This document shows positions 21,316 to 31,089 of a DNA stretch of 64,000 nt, piece by piece. Positions within the stretch are counted from its first letter, which is position 1. The number at the start of each line of letters is the position of its first letter. Where the stretch lies: assembly GCA_902600485.1 (NCBI GenBank), contig CACKJD010000003.1:1-64000 (forward strand), read 5' to 3'. The stretch is from an uncultured Pelagibacteraceae bacterium. GTDB lineage: Bacteria; Pseudomonadota; Alphaproteobacteria; Pelagibacterales; Pelagibacteraceae. The position numbers were made by a program, and so were the translations under genes. Below the pieces are notes generated by a model. It was not told the DNA's origin. It searched no databases and saw only the letters and a program-made list of their open reading frames with translations.

Positions 21316-22404
21316 ATGATTATTGGATCTGTTAGTGAAAACAAAGGTGCTGAGAAAAGAATTTCAGTCACGCCTGATAATGTAAAAAAATTTATCTCAA
21401 ATGGTTTTAAAGTTTATCTTGAAAAAAACTACGGCGAACATCTTGACATAAATGATGAAAAATTTTCAGAAAATGGTGCAGAGCTATTTAGCGATAAAGA
21501 AAAAATTATAAAAGATTCTGATATTCTATTACAATTAAATTTACCAAACGAAGATGATTTAAAAAGATTAACCCCAAATAAAAGTTTGATAGGAGTTTTT
21601 GATCCATCCAAAAATAAAAATATTATATCAAAACTTTCCGAAAATAAAATCAATGTTTTTTCATTGGAATTACTTCCACGAATTACTCGTGCTCAGTCGA
21701 TGGATATTTTGTCTTCACAAGCAAATCTTGCTGGTTATAAAGCGGTTATTGATGCATTCTCTTTTTTTAATAAAGCAATACCAATGATGATGACTGCAGC
21801 TGGCACTATTCCTGCAGCTAAGGTTCTTGTTGTAGGTGCAGGGGTTGCTGGATTACAGGCTATAGCAACAGCAAAAAGAATGGGCGCAATTGTTTTTGCA
21901 ACAGATGTTAGGATGGCATCTAAAGAACAAGTTGAAAGTTTAGGCGGTAAATTTTTAGTTGTCGAAGGATCAGAGAATCTTGAAACATCTGGAGGATATG
22001 CAAAAGAAACTTCTGGAGAATTTAAAAAAAAACAAGAAGAGTTATTAGCTGAGACATTGAAAAAAATTGATATAGTTGTTTGTACAGCTTTAGTTCCTGG
22101 TAAAAAAGCTCCTGTGATAATAAAAGAGGAGATGATTAAAGTAATGCCAAAAGGTTCAGTTATTTACGATTTAGCTGCTTCTCAAGGTGGCAATACAGAG
22201 TTTACAAAAGCAGATGAAATAGTAGATATAAATGGAGTTAAAATTTTGGGAGATAGTAATTTACTTAACAAACTTCCGATATCAGCATCAAATTTATATT
22301 CTAAAAATTTACTTAATTTTGTAATTAATTTGTATGATAAAAAAAATAATAAGATTAATATAAACTTAGAAGACGAAATTATTAAAAAAACTTTGGTAAA
22401 ATAG
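21316..22404 (+). CDS. pntAA: NAD(P) transhydrogenase subunit alpha part 1 (NAD-binding)
   Basis: The cytosolic NAD(H)-binding domain I of the proton-translocating transhydrogenase, which makes NADPH at the expense of the proton gradient. The product from the ATG at 21316 is 362 residues and starts MIIGSVSENKGAEKRISV, as in the family; a longer TTG reading from 21286 would overlap the upstream gene and adds nothing conserved. The Rossmann motif VVGAGVAGLQA lies in the middle, followed by ATDVRMASKEQVESLGG. The subunit is split from its membrane part, as usual in alphaproteobacteria. Confidence 0.94.
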   Translation: MIIGSVSENKGAEKRISVTPDNVKKFISNGFKVYLEKNYGEHLDINDEKFSENGAELFSDKEKIIKDSDILLQLNLPNEDDLKRLTPNKSLIGVFDPSKNKNIISKLSENKINVFSLELLPRITRAQSMDILSSQANLAGYKAVIDAFSFFNKAIPMMMTAAGTIPAAKVLVVGAGVAGLQAIATAKRMGAIVFATDVRMASKEQVESLGGKFLVVEGSENLETSGGYAKETSGEFKKKQEELLAETLKKIDIVVCTALVPGKKAPVIIKEEMIKVMPKGSVIYDLAASQGGNTEFTKADEIVDINGVKILGDSNLLNKLPISASNLYSKNLLNFVINLYDKKNNKININLEDEIIKKTLVK

Positions 22405-22405
22405 T

Positions 22406-22708
22406 ATGGAAATAGATCCTTTTGTTTTTAGACTGAGTATATTTATTTTGTCAATATTTGTTGGTTATTATGTTGTGTGGAGTGTAACCCCATCTTTACA
22501 TACGCCATTAATGTCAGTGACGAATGCGATTTCTTCAGTAATTATAGTTGGTGCAATAATTGCTGCACTAGCTGGAAATAATGAAAATATTTTTAATGAA
22601 GCAAGTGTATTTGGTTTTTTAGCTATTATATTGGCCGCAGTTAATATTTTTGGAGGATTTTTAGTAACTCAAAGAATGTTAGCAATGTACAAAAAGAAGA
22701 AAAAATGA
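22406..22708 (+). CDS. pntAB: NAD(P) transhydrogenase subunit alpha part 2 (membrane)
   Basis: A 100-residue membrane protein with about three helices, corresponding to the C-terminal half of E. coli PntA. The conserved SVTPSLHTPLMSVTNAISS segment and the Asn-containing second helix are present, followed by NIFGGFLVTQRML. It forms the proton channel with PntB. It starts one base after pntAA ends and overlaps pntB by four bases. Confidence 0.95.
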   Translation: MEIDPFVFRLSIFILSIFVGYYVVWSVTPSLHTPLMSVTNAISSVIIVGAIIAALAGNNENIFNEASVFGFLAIILAAVNIFGGFLVTQRMLAMYKKKKK

Positions 22709-24102
22709 TTTCAATAAATTTACTAGCGTTATTTTATCTAATTTCTGGTGTATTATTTATCCTAGCTTTAAGGGGACTTTCTTCTCCTGAAACTTCTAGA
22801 CAAGGAAATTTTTTTGGTATTTTGGGGATGTCAATTGCTGTGATCGTAACGTTTTTATCTATTGGTAATTTTTCAACTAGCTTTCTTTATGTAATAGTGT
22901 TTCTTTTAATTGGTGGAAGCATTGGTGCATTTATTGCTTTTAAGATACCAATGACCGCAATGCCAGAGTTGGTAGCTGGCTTTCATAGCTTAGTTGGTCT
23001 AGCAGCGGTTTTTGTAGCAATTTCAGCTTTTATAAATCCAGAGGCTTTTAATCTTGGTTTTACAGGAAATATCAAGCTTGCGAGTTTGGTAGAAATGTCA
23101 ATAGGCGCAGCTGTTGGCGCAATAACTTTTTCAGGTTCAATAATTGCATTTCTTAAATTAAGAGGAATAATGTCAGGTGCACCAATAATATTTCCTGGGC
23201 AACACATATTGAATTTACTTATTTTAATATCTATCGTTGTTTTAACTTATTTTCTTTGTACAACGCAAAACTCAAATTTATTTTGGTCTTTAATCGCGAT
23301 ATCTTTTTTAGTTGGTATATTATTAATAATACCTATAGGCGGAGCTGATATGCCTGTTGTAATTTCAATGTTGAACTCTTATTCAGGCTGGGCAGCTGCG
23401 GGAATTGGTTTCACCTTAGAAAACACTGCTCTTATTATTACAGGTGCGTTAGTGGGCTCATCAGGAGCGATATTGTCATATATAATGTGTAAAGGAATGA
23501 ATAGGTCCTTCTTTAGCGTCATCTTAGGAGGATTTGGGGGGACTGATCAAATATCAAAATCAAGTAATAAAGAACAAAAACCTGTCAAAAGTGGAAACTC
23601 AGATGATGCTGCTTTTTTAATGAAGAATGCTTCTTCAGTTATCATTGTACCAGGTTATGGAATGGCTGTTGCGCAAGCCCAACATGCGCTGAGAGAAATG
23701 GTCGACACATTAAAGAAGAACGGTATAAAAGTTTCATACGCAATACATCCTGTAGCAGGAAGAATGCCTGGTCACATGAATGTGTTATTAGCAGAAGCAA
23801 ATGTTCCCTACGACGAGGTTTTTGAATTAGAGGAAATTAACAATGATTTTGCTAATTGCGATGTAGCATATGTTATTGGTGCTAATGATGTTACAAATCC
23901 AGTTGCAAAAACAGATCCACAAAGCCCCATTTATGGTATGCCAATCTTAGATGTAGAAAAGGCAAAATCAGTTTTATTTGTAAAAAGGAGTCTTTCACCA
24001 GGCTATGCTGGGGTAGATAATGACTTATTTTATAGAGAAAATACTTTAATGTTATTTGCTGATGCAAAAAAAATGACTGAGGACATTATCAAAAGCTTTT
24101 AA
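22705..24102 (+). CDS. pntB: NAD(P) transhydrogenase subunit beta
   Basis: A 465-residue protein with an N-terminal membrane domain of about nine helices and a C-terminal NADP(H)-binding domain III from about residue 285. The latter holds IVPGYGMAVAQAQ, the IHPVAGRMPGHMN loop and GANDVTNPVAK. Together with pntAA and pntAB it makes the complete inner-membrane transhydrogenase. The ATG overlaps the pntAB stop. Confidence 0.96.
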   Translation: MISINLLALFYLISGVLFILALRGLSSPETSRQGNFFGILGMSIAVIVTFLSIGNFSTSFLYVIVFLLIGGSIGAFIAFKIPMTAMPELVAGFHSLVGLAAVFVAISAFINPEAFNLGFTGNIKLASLVEMSIGAAVGAITFSGSIIAFLKLRGIMSGAPIIFPGQHILNLLILISIVVLTYFLCTTQNSNLFWSLIAISFLVGILLIIPIGGADMPVVISMLNSYSGWAAAGIGFTLENTALIITGALVGSSGAILSYIMCKGMNRSFFSVILGGFGGTDQISKSSNKEQKPVKSGNSDDAAFLMKNASSVIIVPGYGMAVAQAQHALREMVDTLKKNGIKVSYAIHPVAGRMPGHMNVLLAEANVPYDEVFELEEINNDFANCDVAYVIGANDVTNPVAKTDPQSPIYGMPILDVEKAKSVLFVKRSLSPGYAGVDNDLFYRENTLMLFADAKKMTEDIIKSF

Positions 24103-24104
24103 AA

Positions 24105-24800
24105 GTGACTCAAATTTATTGTGATATTGCTGATTTAAAAACTATCAAAAAGTATTGTAAAAAGAAAATAGTTAAGGGATTTACTACTAATCCAAGTTTA
24201 ATGAGAAAAGCAGGTGCAAAAGATTATGAGTCATACTCTAAAGAAATCCTTAAAATATGTAAAGACAAACCAATTTCTTTTGAAGTATTTGCAGATGACC
24301 ATAATAATATTTTAAAACAAGCACTAAAAATTAAGTCTTGGGGGAAAAATATTTATGTAAAAATACCAGTAGAAAACTCAAAAGGAGTTTTCATGGGTAA
24401 CGCTATCCAAGAATTAAGTAAAAATAATATTAAAATGAATATTACAGCAGTTTATACTTTTAAGCAAACTTTAAAAATATTAAGTAATTTAAAAAGAAAT
24501 TCTAATGTTATCATATCAATATTTGCTGGAAGAGCTGGGGATGCAGGAAAGGATCCAATACCAGAAATAAAAAAAAGTATTCAGGCAGCAAAAAAATTTA
24601 AAAAAGTAAAAATACTTTGGGCAAGTGTTAGAGAACCTTATAACTATTTACAAGCCTCACAGCTTGGGTGTCATATAATAACAATACCACCTAATATTAT
24701 CTCAAAAATAGAGAAATTTGGTAAATCATTTAAAAGTCTAACAAGAGATACTGTTAAAGCTTTTTTGGTTGATAGTAGAAAATCTAAATTTAAAATTTGA
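24105..24800 (+). CDS. tal: Transaldolase (TalC/Fsa-like small form)
   Basis: Transfers a dihydroxyacetone unit between sugar phosphates in the non-oxidative pentose-phosphate pathway. The 231-residue product belongs to the short class. It has the early CDIADLKTIKK and GFTTNPSLMRKAG segments, the Schiff-base lysine in YVKIPVEN, and the FAGRAGDAGKDP loop. Start is GTG at 24105, two bases after pntB. Members of this class can be transaldolases or fructose-6-phosphate aldolases; transaldolase is more likely given tkt nearby. Confidence 0.87.
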   Translation: MTQIYCDIADLKTIKKYCKKKIVKGFTTNPSLMRKAGAKDYESYSKEILKICKDKPISFEVFADDHNNILKQALKIKSWGKNIYVKIPVENSKGVFMGNAIQELSKNNIKMNITAVYTFKQTLKILSNLKRNSNVIISIFAGRAGDAGKDPIPEIKKSIQAAKKFKKVKILWASVREPYNYLQASQLGCHIITIPPNIISKIEKFGKSFKSLTRDTVKAFLVDSRKSKFKI

Positions 24801-24804
24801 AGAT

Positions 24805-24881
<77 letters not shown>

Positions 24882-24884
24882 ATA

Positions 24885-25091
24885 TTAAATTCTGTTTTTT
24901 AATTTATTCAGTTTTTTTACTCTTTTTATATTCTCTTGAAGAATTCTTTTCTTTTTTTCCGAGGGTTTTTCGTAATTAGATTTAAGTTTCACAATTTTAA
25001 AGAAACCATCTCTTTGAAGTTTTCTCTTTAAAACTCTCAAAGCTTGCTCTACATTATTATCTTTTACGTCTATTTTAATAACATCCTCCAA
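24885..25091 (-). CDS. rpsU: Ribosomal protein S21 (start codon uncertain)
   Basis: Small-subunit protein S21; the reading frame matches the family with KDNNVEQALRVLKRKLQRDG and NYEKPSEKKKR. The open frame reaches a TTG at 25091-25089, giving 68 residues, but no Shine-Dalgarno precedes that codon. A strong GGAGG (25089-25085) sits five bases before an ATT at 25079-25077; starting there gives IKIDVKDNNV, which aligns exactly with the usual S21 N-terminus. An ATT start, known for infC in E. coli, is therefore a serious alternative. The initiator tRNA follows immediately. Confidence 0.93.
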   Translation of the reverse strand: MEDVIKIDVKDNNVEQALRVLKRKLQRDGFFKIVKLKSNYEKPSEKKKRILQENIKRVKKLNKLKNRI

Positions 25092-25145
25092 AAATCGTAG
25101 GTATTAACATCTAAAAAAAATTATGTCTATAAATTTTTATCCGGT

Positions 25146-25718
25146 TTAAAGATTTTGTTTTTGGGCTTTTTCTTTAAGTTTTTTCTCTCTCTTTATACGT
25201 CTTTCAGCCTTCTCTAAAGCTTCAGTTAATTCCTTTTGAGAAAATAAATTTATAGCTACAGGATCTTTTGGGTTTAAACTATTAAAATTCCAATAACTTT
25301 TGTTTCTAATTGCAACTACAGAGTTTTTGGTAATACCTACAAGTTTAGCAATTTGTGAGTCTTTTAATTGTGAGTGATTTTTAATTAGCCAAAGAACAGA
25401 ATCCGGCTTATCTTGTCTTTTAGATAAAGGCACATACTTCTTTAATTTTTTATCTTCTTCTTTTACATCAATGTCGTAGTTTGTAATATTTAGAGGTCTA
25501 TCTTGATCTTTGCTAGATAAATCAATTTCTTCTTTTGTTAATTGTCCAGAGGTTATTGGATTGTAGGGTTTTATTCCTTTTGCTACTTCTCCATCAGCAA
25601 TACCTTGAACCTCTATCTCATGCAAGTTACAAAATTTTGCGATCTGCTTAAATGTTAATGTTGTATTTTCAACAAGCCATACTGCTGTTGCCATTGGCAT
25701 TAATGGTGTAATTGTCAT
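25146..25718 (-). CDS. trcR: TrcR-like cell-cycle transcriptional regulator (DUF1013)
   Basis: A 190-residue protein of the alphaproteobacterial DUF1013 family; the family includes TrcR, described as a cell-cycle transcription regulator. It begins MTITPLMPMATAVWLVENT and contains an AKFCNLHEIEVQGIADGE segment, then a second helix-turn-helix-like part SQLKDSQIAKLVGITKNSV. The C-terminus is basic and helical. Two related HTH-like halves agree with DNA binding, but targets here are unknown. It lies between rpmE and rpsU on the same strand. Confidence 0.82.
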   Translation of the reverse strand: MTITPLMPMATAVWLVENTTLTFKQIAKFCNLHEIEVQGIADGEVAKGIKPYNPITSGQLTKEEIDLSSKDQDRPLNITNYDIDVKEEDKKLKKYVPLSKRQDKPDSVLWLIKNHSQLKDSQIAKLVGITKNSVVAIRNKSYWNFNSLNPKDPVAINLFSQKELTEALEKAERRIKREKKLKEKAQKQNL

Positions 25719-25726
25719 AATTAGAA

Positions 25727-25957
25727 TTATTTTTTTGTTTCTGATTTAAAGTTTTGAAATTTTTTATTAAACTTACTCACTCTACCTTTATCTAAGATTT
25801 TCTGTTTTCCACCGGTCCACGCTGAATGTGATTTTGGGTCAATTTCAAGTTTTAATACATCTCCTTCATTACCCCATGTTGATTTTGTTTCAAATTGAGT
25901 GCCATCTGTCATCTCGACTTTTATTTTATGATAGTTAGGGTGGATATTTTTTTTCAT
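25727..25957 (-). CDS. rpmE: Ribosomal protein L31, zinc-free type
   Basis: A 76-residue large-subunit protein starting [19 protein letters not shown], the usual L31 opening; a longer TTG reading from 25978 adds seven residues without support. [21 protein letters not shown] is the conserved C-terminus. No cysteine occurs, as in other alphaproteobacterial L31, so zinc is not needed. It lies eight bases upstream of trcR in the direction of transcription. Confidence 0.95.
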   Translation of the reverse strand: MKKNIHPNYHKIKVEMTDGTQFETKSTWGNEGDVLKLEIDPKSHSAWTGGKQKILDKGRVSKFNKKFQNFKSETKK

Positions 25958-25991
25958 AGCGAATTTATAGCAAAACAAATTTATAAAACAA

Positions 25992-26732
25992 TTAAAAGAT
26001 ATTAATATTTTTGTTCAAATCGGCACTTATTCTCTCGTTTGATGCTTTAATGCTTATTTTATTAAATTTTTTTAATTCAAAATTGTCAACTATGCCTCCT
26101 GCCTCCTTTATAAGTAAAGTACCCGCCGCTATGTCCCAAAGATTAACATTTTTTTGTAAACATCCATCAAATCTTCCTGAAGATACATACGCTAAATCTA
26201 GCGCTGCACTCCCAGTATTTCTTATTAGAAAGTTTTCAGGAAGGTTATTCTTAAAATTAACTCCATATAAACAATCATGAATCTTATTTTTTTGCGAAAC
26301 TCTTATACTCTTATTATTTAAATATGAACCATTATTTTTTTCAGCAAAAAATATTTCATCCTTTATTGGGTCATATATGACACCTGCGATAATCTCTTTA
26401 TCAACTAATAAAGCAATAGATATACAAAAATGTGGAACACCATTTAGAAAATTAGTAGTCCCATCAATTGGATCAACAATCCAAAAATTTTCTTTATCTT
26501 TTTTTTCTATAAAACCACTTTCTTCTGTTAAAATTGAAAAGTTTTTTTTAGATTTTTCAAGTTCAGCAATAATAATTTCTTCAGCTTTTTTGTCTGCATT
26601 CGTAACAAAATTATTTGGGCCCTTCAAAGAAACCTGTAATTTTTCTAGTTCACCAAAATCTCTTATCAGTATTTTTGAGGCCTTTTCGGATGCTTTGATC
26701 ATTAAATTTAAATTAGGAGAAATAGAATTCAT
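25992..26732 (-). CDS. suhB: Inositol monophosphatase family protein
   Basis: A 246-residue Mg-dependent phosphatase of the SuhB/IMPase family, which hydrolyses inositol-1-phosphate or related phosphates such as 3'-phosphoadenosine phosphate. It has the metal-binding ILTEESG and [12 protein letters not shown] motifs and the second metal site [17 protein letters not shown]. Length is close to the family norm. It starts one base after efp ends, within a long minus-strand run. The substrate cannot be decided from sequence. Confidence 0.9.
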   Translation of the reverse strand: MNSISPNLNLMIKASEKASKILIRDFGELEKLQVSLKGPNNFVTNADKKAEEIIIAELEKSKKNFSILTEESGFIEKKDKENFWIVDPIDGTTNFLNGVPHFCISIALLVDKEIIAGVIYDPIKDEIFFAEKNNGSYLNNKSIRVSQKNKIHDCLYGVNFKNNLPENFLIRNTGSAALDLAYVSSGRFDGCLQKNVNLWDIAAGTLLIKEAGGIVDNFELKKFNKISIKASNERISADLNKNINIF

Positions 26733-26733
26733 G

Positions 26734-27294
26734 TTATACCTTTTTTAAATATTCTATAGTTCTAGTATCAATAAGTATTTTATCCCCAGACTCTATAAAT
26801 GGTGGTACTTGAATATTAAAACCGTTTTCTAAAGTGGCAGGTTTGTATGAGGAGGAAACTGTTTGACCTTTCAATGCTACGTCAGTATTTTTGATTTTGC
26901 ACGTTATTTGATTAGGTAATTCAACAGAAATTGCTGTATCGTTGTAAAAACTTATTGCAACTTCCAAATTTTCAATAAGTAATTTTCCTTTTTCTCCGAC
27001 TATGTCTTTTTTAATTTCAATTTGCTCAAAGGATTTAGGGTCAATGAAAAAATAATTTTTTTCATCTTCATATAAATAATTATATTTTATTTCATCTAGT
27101 GATGCTTTTTCAACAGTTTCACTTGATCTAAATCTTTCATTTAATTTTGTATTTTTATTAATACTTTTCATCTCTACTTGTGCAAATGCTCCACCCTTAC
27201 CAGGTTTTACATGTTGTGTTTTTAACACTTGCCATAAATCATTTTTATATTCCAAAAGCATACCAACTCTAATTTCCCCAGCATTAATTTTCAT
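26734..27294 (-). CDS. efp: Translation elongation factor P
   Basis: Relieves ribosome stalling at polyproline stretches. The 186-residue product has the three-domain EF-P layout, with the exposed lysine loop PGKGGAF and Lys33 at the tip where post-translational modification occurs in many bacteria. No modification enzyme is encoded nearby. It overlaps the stop of thiE by four bases. Confidence 0.95.
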   Translation of the reverse strand: MKINAGEIRVGMLLEYKNDLWQVLKTQHVKPGKGGAFAQVEMKSINKNTKLNERFRSSETVEKASLDEIKYNYLYEDEKNYFFIDPKSFEQIEIKKDIVGEKGKLLIENLEVAISFYNDTAISVELPNQITCKIKNTDVALKGQTVSSSYKPATLENGFNIQVPPFIESGDKILIDTRTIEYLKKV

Positions 27295-27905
27295 TTAAAT
27301 TTTTTTATAGCCTCTATAGGTTTATTTTTTTTGTTTTTCCAAATGTAGCCTGAAATAGCCAAAAAGTTTGCTTTATTCAATAAAAGTTTTTCGTAATTAC
27401 TAGAATCAATACCTCCAATGGCAACTATCGGTTTATTAGTGATCTTTCTAGCCTTTTTTAATGTGTTGACTGATGCTCTGTATTTTACTTTTTTTGTTTT
27501 TGATAAATTAAAAGCTCCAAAAGCTAAGTAATCAGCTTTATTTCTTATAGCAATTCTAGCTAACTTAATTGAATTGTGGCAAGTCACTCCTATTATTTTA
27601 TTTCCAATAAGCTTTCTTGCATTTAAGACATTCATATCTTTTTGACCTAAGTGACAGCCATCTGCATTTAATTTTTTGGTTAAAAAAATATCATCATTTA
27701 TAAGAAAATTTACATTAAAATTCTTACAGATTTTTTTTATTTTTTTTCCGATAATCAGTTTTTTTTTGAAACTTTCCTTCTTAAGTCTTAGCTGAAAAAA
27801 ACTAACTTTATTTGTTTTGAATATTTTAATTAAGTCACTGTAAAAAGTTTTTTTGATCCTTAATGGGGATATTAAATAAATAAATTTTTTTTTATTAATT
27901 CTCAA
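27291..27905 (-). CDS. thiE: Thiamine-phosphate synthase
   Basis: Joins HMP pyrophosphate and thiazole phosphate to form thiamine phosphate. The 204-residue TIM-barrel protein has QLRLK near residue 38, the metal-site segment INDD, DGCHLGQKDM, GVTCHN, FGAFNLSKTKK and AIGGID, in family order. It is somewhat divergent and very Lys-rich. It sits between fba and efp, with an 11-base overlap to fba and 4 to efp, so it rides in a carbon-metabolism transcript. Confidence 0.85.
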   Translation of the reverse strand: MRINKKKFIYLISPLRIKKTFYSDLIKIFKTNKVSFFQLRLKKESFKKKLIIGKKIKKICKNFNVNFLINDDIFLTKKLNADGCHLGQKDMNVLNARKLIGNKIIGVTCHNSIKLARIAIRNKADYLAFGAFNLSKTKKVKYRASVNTLKKARKITNKPIVAIGGIDSSNYEKLLLNKANFLAISGYIWKNKKNKPIEAIKKFK

Positions 27906-28902
27906 GATCTTTAGACCATTTTCCTTGAGCTGCCAATGTATTCATTTTAGCCCGGTGGTTAAAAATCTTTTGTGTTCCCTCAATATTTTTTATGTCTTTA
28001 GACCAAAATTTTAAGGCACTTTGTTGTAAAGCTCGACCATATGAAAAACTCATAATAAAACTAGTATCATTAATTTTATTAATTAAATTTAGGTTTTCTG
28101 TTGCCTCTAATTCAGATTGACCTCCAGACAAAAAAGCTATGCCTGGAACCTCTGCAGGAACAGAATTTTTTAAACATTCCAAAGTTAATTTTGCAACTTC
28201 CTCGTTCGAAATTTTATCTTTACATTTGTTGCCAGCTAAAATCATATTAGGTTTAAGTATAATTCCCTTCAAATCAACTTTGTGTAAAATTAATTCTTCA
28301 AAACATTTTTTAATCACCTCTGAGGTTTTCGAAAAACAATCTTTTGCGGAATGAGCACCATCCATTAATACCTCCGGCTCGACAATCGGAACCATATTGC
28401 ATTCTTGAACTAAAGCTGAGTATCTAGCTAGAGCATGAGCATTAGAGTGAATAGAAAGTTTGCTAGGATAACTTTTAGATATATTGTAAACACCTCTCCA
28501 TTTTGTAAATTTTGCTCCAAGTTTATAATATTCTTTTAATCTTTCTCTTAATCCATCTAAGCCTTCAGTAATCTTTTCTTCTGGTGATCCCGCTAAAATC
28601 TTAGCTCCTGTATCGACTTTTATTCCAGGAGCAGATCCCATATTTGATATTAATTCTGGGATTAAATTTTTTTTTGAAGTCTGTTGTTTTATTGTTTCAT
28701 CATATAGTATGACACCACCTATACATTCAGTCATACATGACGAGCTAAATAGTATTTCTCTAAATAATAATCTATTTTCTGGAGTTGATTGCACATTTAC
28801 ACTATCTAATCTTTTAGTCATAGTGCCAGTGCTTTCATCTGCAGCAAGAATACCTTTGCCTTTTTTTAAAATTTTAAGAGCGATATCATTTAGTTCTGAC
28901 AT
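27895..28902 (-). CDS. fba: Fructose-bisphosphate aldolase, class I
   Basis: Reversible aldol cleavage of fructose-1,6-bisphosphate. The 335-residue product is of the class I Schiff-base type: it opens with KKGKGILAADESTGTMTKRL, has ILKPNMILAG with the Schiff-base lysine, and GIAFLSGGQSELEA. Class I enzymes need no metal, in contrast to the class II enzymes of many bacteria. It is preceded by pgk with a one-base gap and overlaps thiE. Confidence 0.95.
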   Translation of the reverse strand: MSELNDIALKILKKGKGILAADESTGTMTKRLDSVNVQSTPENRLLFREILFSSSCMTECIGGVILYDETIKQQTSKKNLIPELISNMGSAPGIKVDTGAKILAGSPEEKITEGLDGLRERLKEYYKLGAKFTKWRGVYNISKSYPSKLSIHSNAHALARYSALVQECNMVPIVEPEVLMDGAHSAKDCFSKTSEVIKKCFEELILHKVDLKGIILKPNMILAGNKCKDKISNEEVAKLTLECLKNSVPAEVPGIAFLSGGQSELEATENLNLINKINDTSFIMSFSYGRALQQSALKFWSKDIKNIEGTQKIFNHRAKMNTLAAQGKWSKDLEN

Positions 28903-28903
28903 T

Positions 28904-30082
28904 TTAACTTAAGGCTTTTATACCAGGAAGATCTTTTCCTTCAAGATATTCTAAAAAGGCACCACCAGCGGTTGAAACAAAATTAAAATTTTTAATTACA
29001 TTGATTTTATTAATCAAAGATATTGTATCACCTCCACCTACGACAGAATAAATTGATTTGTTTTTATTTTTTTTTACTATTGCTTTTGCAATTTCATAAC
29101 TACCATTTGCAAAGTTAGGATTCTCGAAATAACCAGCGGGCCCATTCCAAAGAACTGTCTCACTTTTTTCAATAACTTTTTTGATCGTATTTATTGTTTT
29201 CGGGCCTATGTCTAAAATTAAATCATCTTCATTTATTTCATTTAGCTCTTTAACCTCAGAATTACTTCTTAAATTTTTTCCTACTAGCACATCTATCGGA
29301 AAAGTTATTGAGCAGGAATGTTGTTTTGATTTTTCAAATATTTCCTCAATTATTGCCTCACAATTCTCTTCTTTAATTGATTTACCTATTTCATTTCCTT
29401 TGTGATGAAGAATATTATTTGCCATTCCTCCAACAATAATAATATTGTTAAATTTGGGTATTAAATTTTTAATTATTCCTATTTTTGTGGAAATTTTAGA
29501 TCCTCCAATAATGCAAGTGACTGGCTTTTTAATTTCAGATGTAACTTTTTTCAGAGCATTCAATTCCGCCTCTAATTGAAGTCCTGCAAAAGAGGGTAAA
29601 AATTCTGTGATTTTACTTACAGAAGTATGAGTTCTATGAGAACACGAAAATGCATCGTTAACAAACAAATCTGCTAAACTTGCTAATTGTTTAGCAAATG
29701 AAGTGTCATTTTTCTCCTCTTCTTTATAAAATCTAATATTTTCTAAGAAAATAATTTCATCTTCTTTATCTTTAAATAAATCTTCTTTTTTTAATTTAAA
29801 AATATCATTATTGATAAGTTTAATTTTTTTATTAATCTTATCCTCTAAATTTTTACAAATTGGCCTCATAGATAAATTGTTATTTTTTTTTCCATTAGGA
29901 CGCCCCACGTGCGAGATAACTATTATACGTGAATTTTTACTAAGTAAAAAATTTATTATTGGTAAAATTTTATCTATTCTTGTTTGATCTGTTACTATGC
30001 CATTATTTAATGGAACATTTAAATCAAGTCTCAACAAAACATATTTGTCATCTAGATTTCTGTGATCTTTAATACTCTTCAT
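28904..30082 (-). CDS. pgk: Phosphoglycerate kinase
   Basis: Interconverts 1,3-bisphosphoglycerate and 3-phosphoglycerate with ADP/ATP. The 392-residue product has the N-terminal RLDLNVPLNNG signature, the substrate-binding SHVGRPNG and FVNDAFSCSHR segments, and the nucleotide-binding GGSKISTKIG and VVGGGDTI in the C-terminal half. It sits between gap and fba, overlapping gap by one base. Confidence 0.96.
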   Translation of the reverse strand: MKSIKDHRNLDDKYVLLRLDLNVPLNNGIVTDQTRIDKILPIINFLLSKNSRIIVISHVGRPNGKKNNNLSMRPICKNLEDKINKKIKLINNDIFKLKKEDLFKDKEDEIIFLENIRFYKEEEKNDTSFAKQLASLADLFVNDAFSCSHRTHTSVSKITEFLPSFAGLQLEAELNALKKVTSEIKKPVTCIIGGSKISTKIGIIKNLIPKFNNIIIVGGMANNILHHKGNEIGKSIKEENCEAIIEEIFEKSKQHSCSITFPIDVLVGKNLRSNSEVKELNEINEDDLILDIGPKTINTIKKVIEKSETVLWNGPAGYFENPNFANGSYEIAKAIVKKNKNKSIYSVVGGGDTISLINKINVIKNFNFVSTAGGAFLEYLEGKDLPGIKALS

Positions 30083-31089
30083 TAAGAAATCTTGCGAAGA
30101 TAATCTGCTATATCACACATTCTGTTAGAAAAACCCCACTCATTATCGTACCATGCTGAAATTTTACCCATGTTTTTACCTATTACACTTGTCAAGCTTG
30201 CGTCAACAATTGATGATGCAGGATCGTGATTAAAATCTACAGATACAAGTTTTTCTTGTGTTATCTTTAGAACTTTGTTTTTATTATTTTTACTAAACTT
30301 TTCGAAGGCTAAATTTATTTTTTTAATGCTTAAATCCTTTTTTGTGAAAAAGACTAGTTCAACTAATGAAACATTAGGTGTGGGCACTCTCATTGCAATA
30401 CCTTCCAATTTTCCTTTAAGAGAGGGTATAATTTCACCAATTGCTCTTGAAGCTCCTGTCGAGGTTGGAACAATTGACTGACCTGCAGATCTAGCTCTTC
30501 TAGGATCTTTATGAGAATTATCCAGCATTCTTTGGTCTGATGTGTAAGAATGAATGGTTGTCATAAAACCTTTTTCAATCACAAAATTGTTATTTAAAAC
30601 ATTAACAACTGGAGCTAAGCAGTTAGTAGTACATGAAGCAGCAGAAATAATTTTATCTTTATTAGAAATATTATTATGGTTTACGCCATAAACTATAGTT
30701 TTATCAGCGCTTTTACATGGCGCAGAAACAATTACTTTTTTAGCGCCATTCTTAATGTGCGAAACTAACTTCTCTTTTGAATTAAATTTGCCTGTACATT
30801 CAAGCACTATATCAACATTATTTTTTTTCCAAGAAATATCTCTTAAATCATTTTCTTGTGAATAAGTAATTTTATTTCCATTGATTATTAAATTATTATT
30901 TTTAATATCTACCTTACCTTTAAATTTACCATGTATACTGTCTCTTCTTATAAGATTGCAAGCAGTGTTAATGTCTGCTCTATTATTAATATGATTAATT
31001 TTTAGATTTTTATGTTTTTCTTCAAAAATAGATCGCAGAACCATCCTGCCAATTCTACCTAATCCATTGATACCTACTTTTGCTTTCAC
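30082..31089 (-). CDS. gap: Glyceraldehyde-3-phosphate dehydrogenase
   Basis: A 335-residue type I GAPDH. It has the NAD-binding [12 protein letters not shown] at the N-terminus, the catalytic cysteine in [11 protein letters not shown] near residue 155, the conserved His downstream, and a C-terminal [12 protein letters not shown]. It overlaps the stop of tkt by four bases and lies before pgk, an order shared with many proteobacteria. Confidence 0.96.
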   Translation of the reverse strand: MKAKVGINGLGRIGRMVLRSIFEEKHKNLKINHINNRADINTACNLIRRDSIHGKFKGKVDIKNNNLIINGNKITYSQENDLRDISWKKNNVDIVLECTGKFNSKEKLVSHIKNGAKKVIVSAPCKSADKTIVYGVNHNNISNKDKIISAASCTTNCLAPVVNVLNNNFVIEKGFMTTIHSYTSDQRMLDNSHKDPRRARSAGQSIVPTSTGASRAIGEIIPSLKGKLEGIAMRVPTPNVSLVELVFFTKKDLSIKKINLAFEKFSKNNKNKVLKITQEKLVSVDFNHDPASSIVDASLTSVIGKNMGKISAWYDNEWGFSNRMCDIADYLRKIS

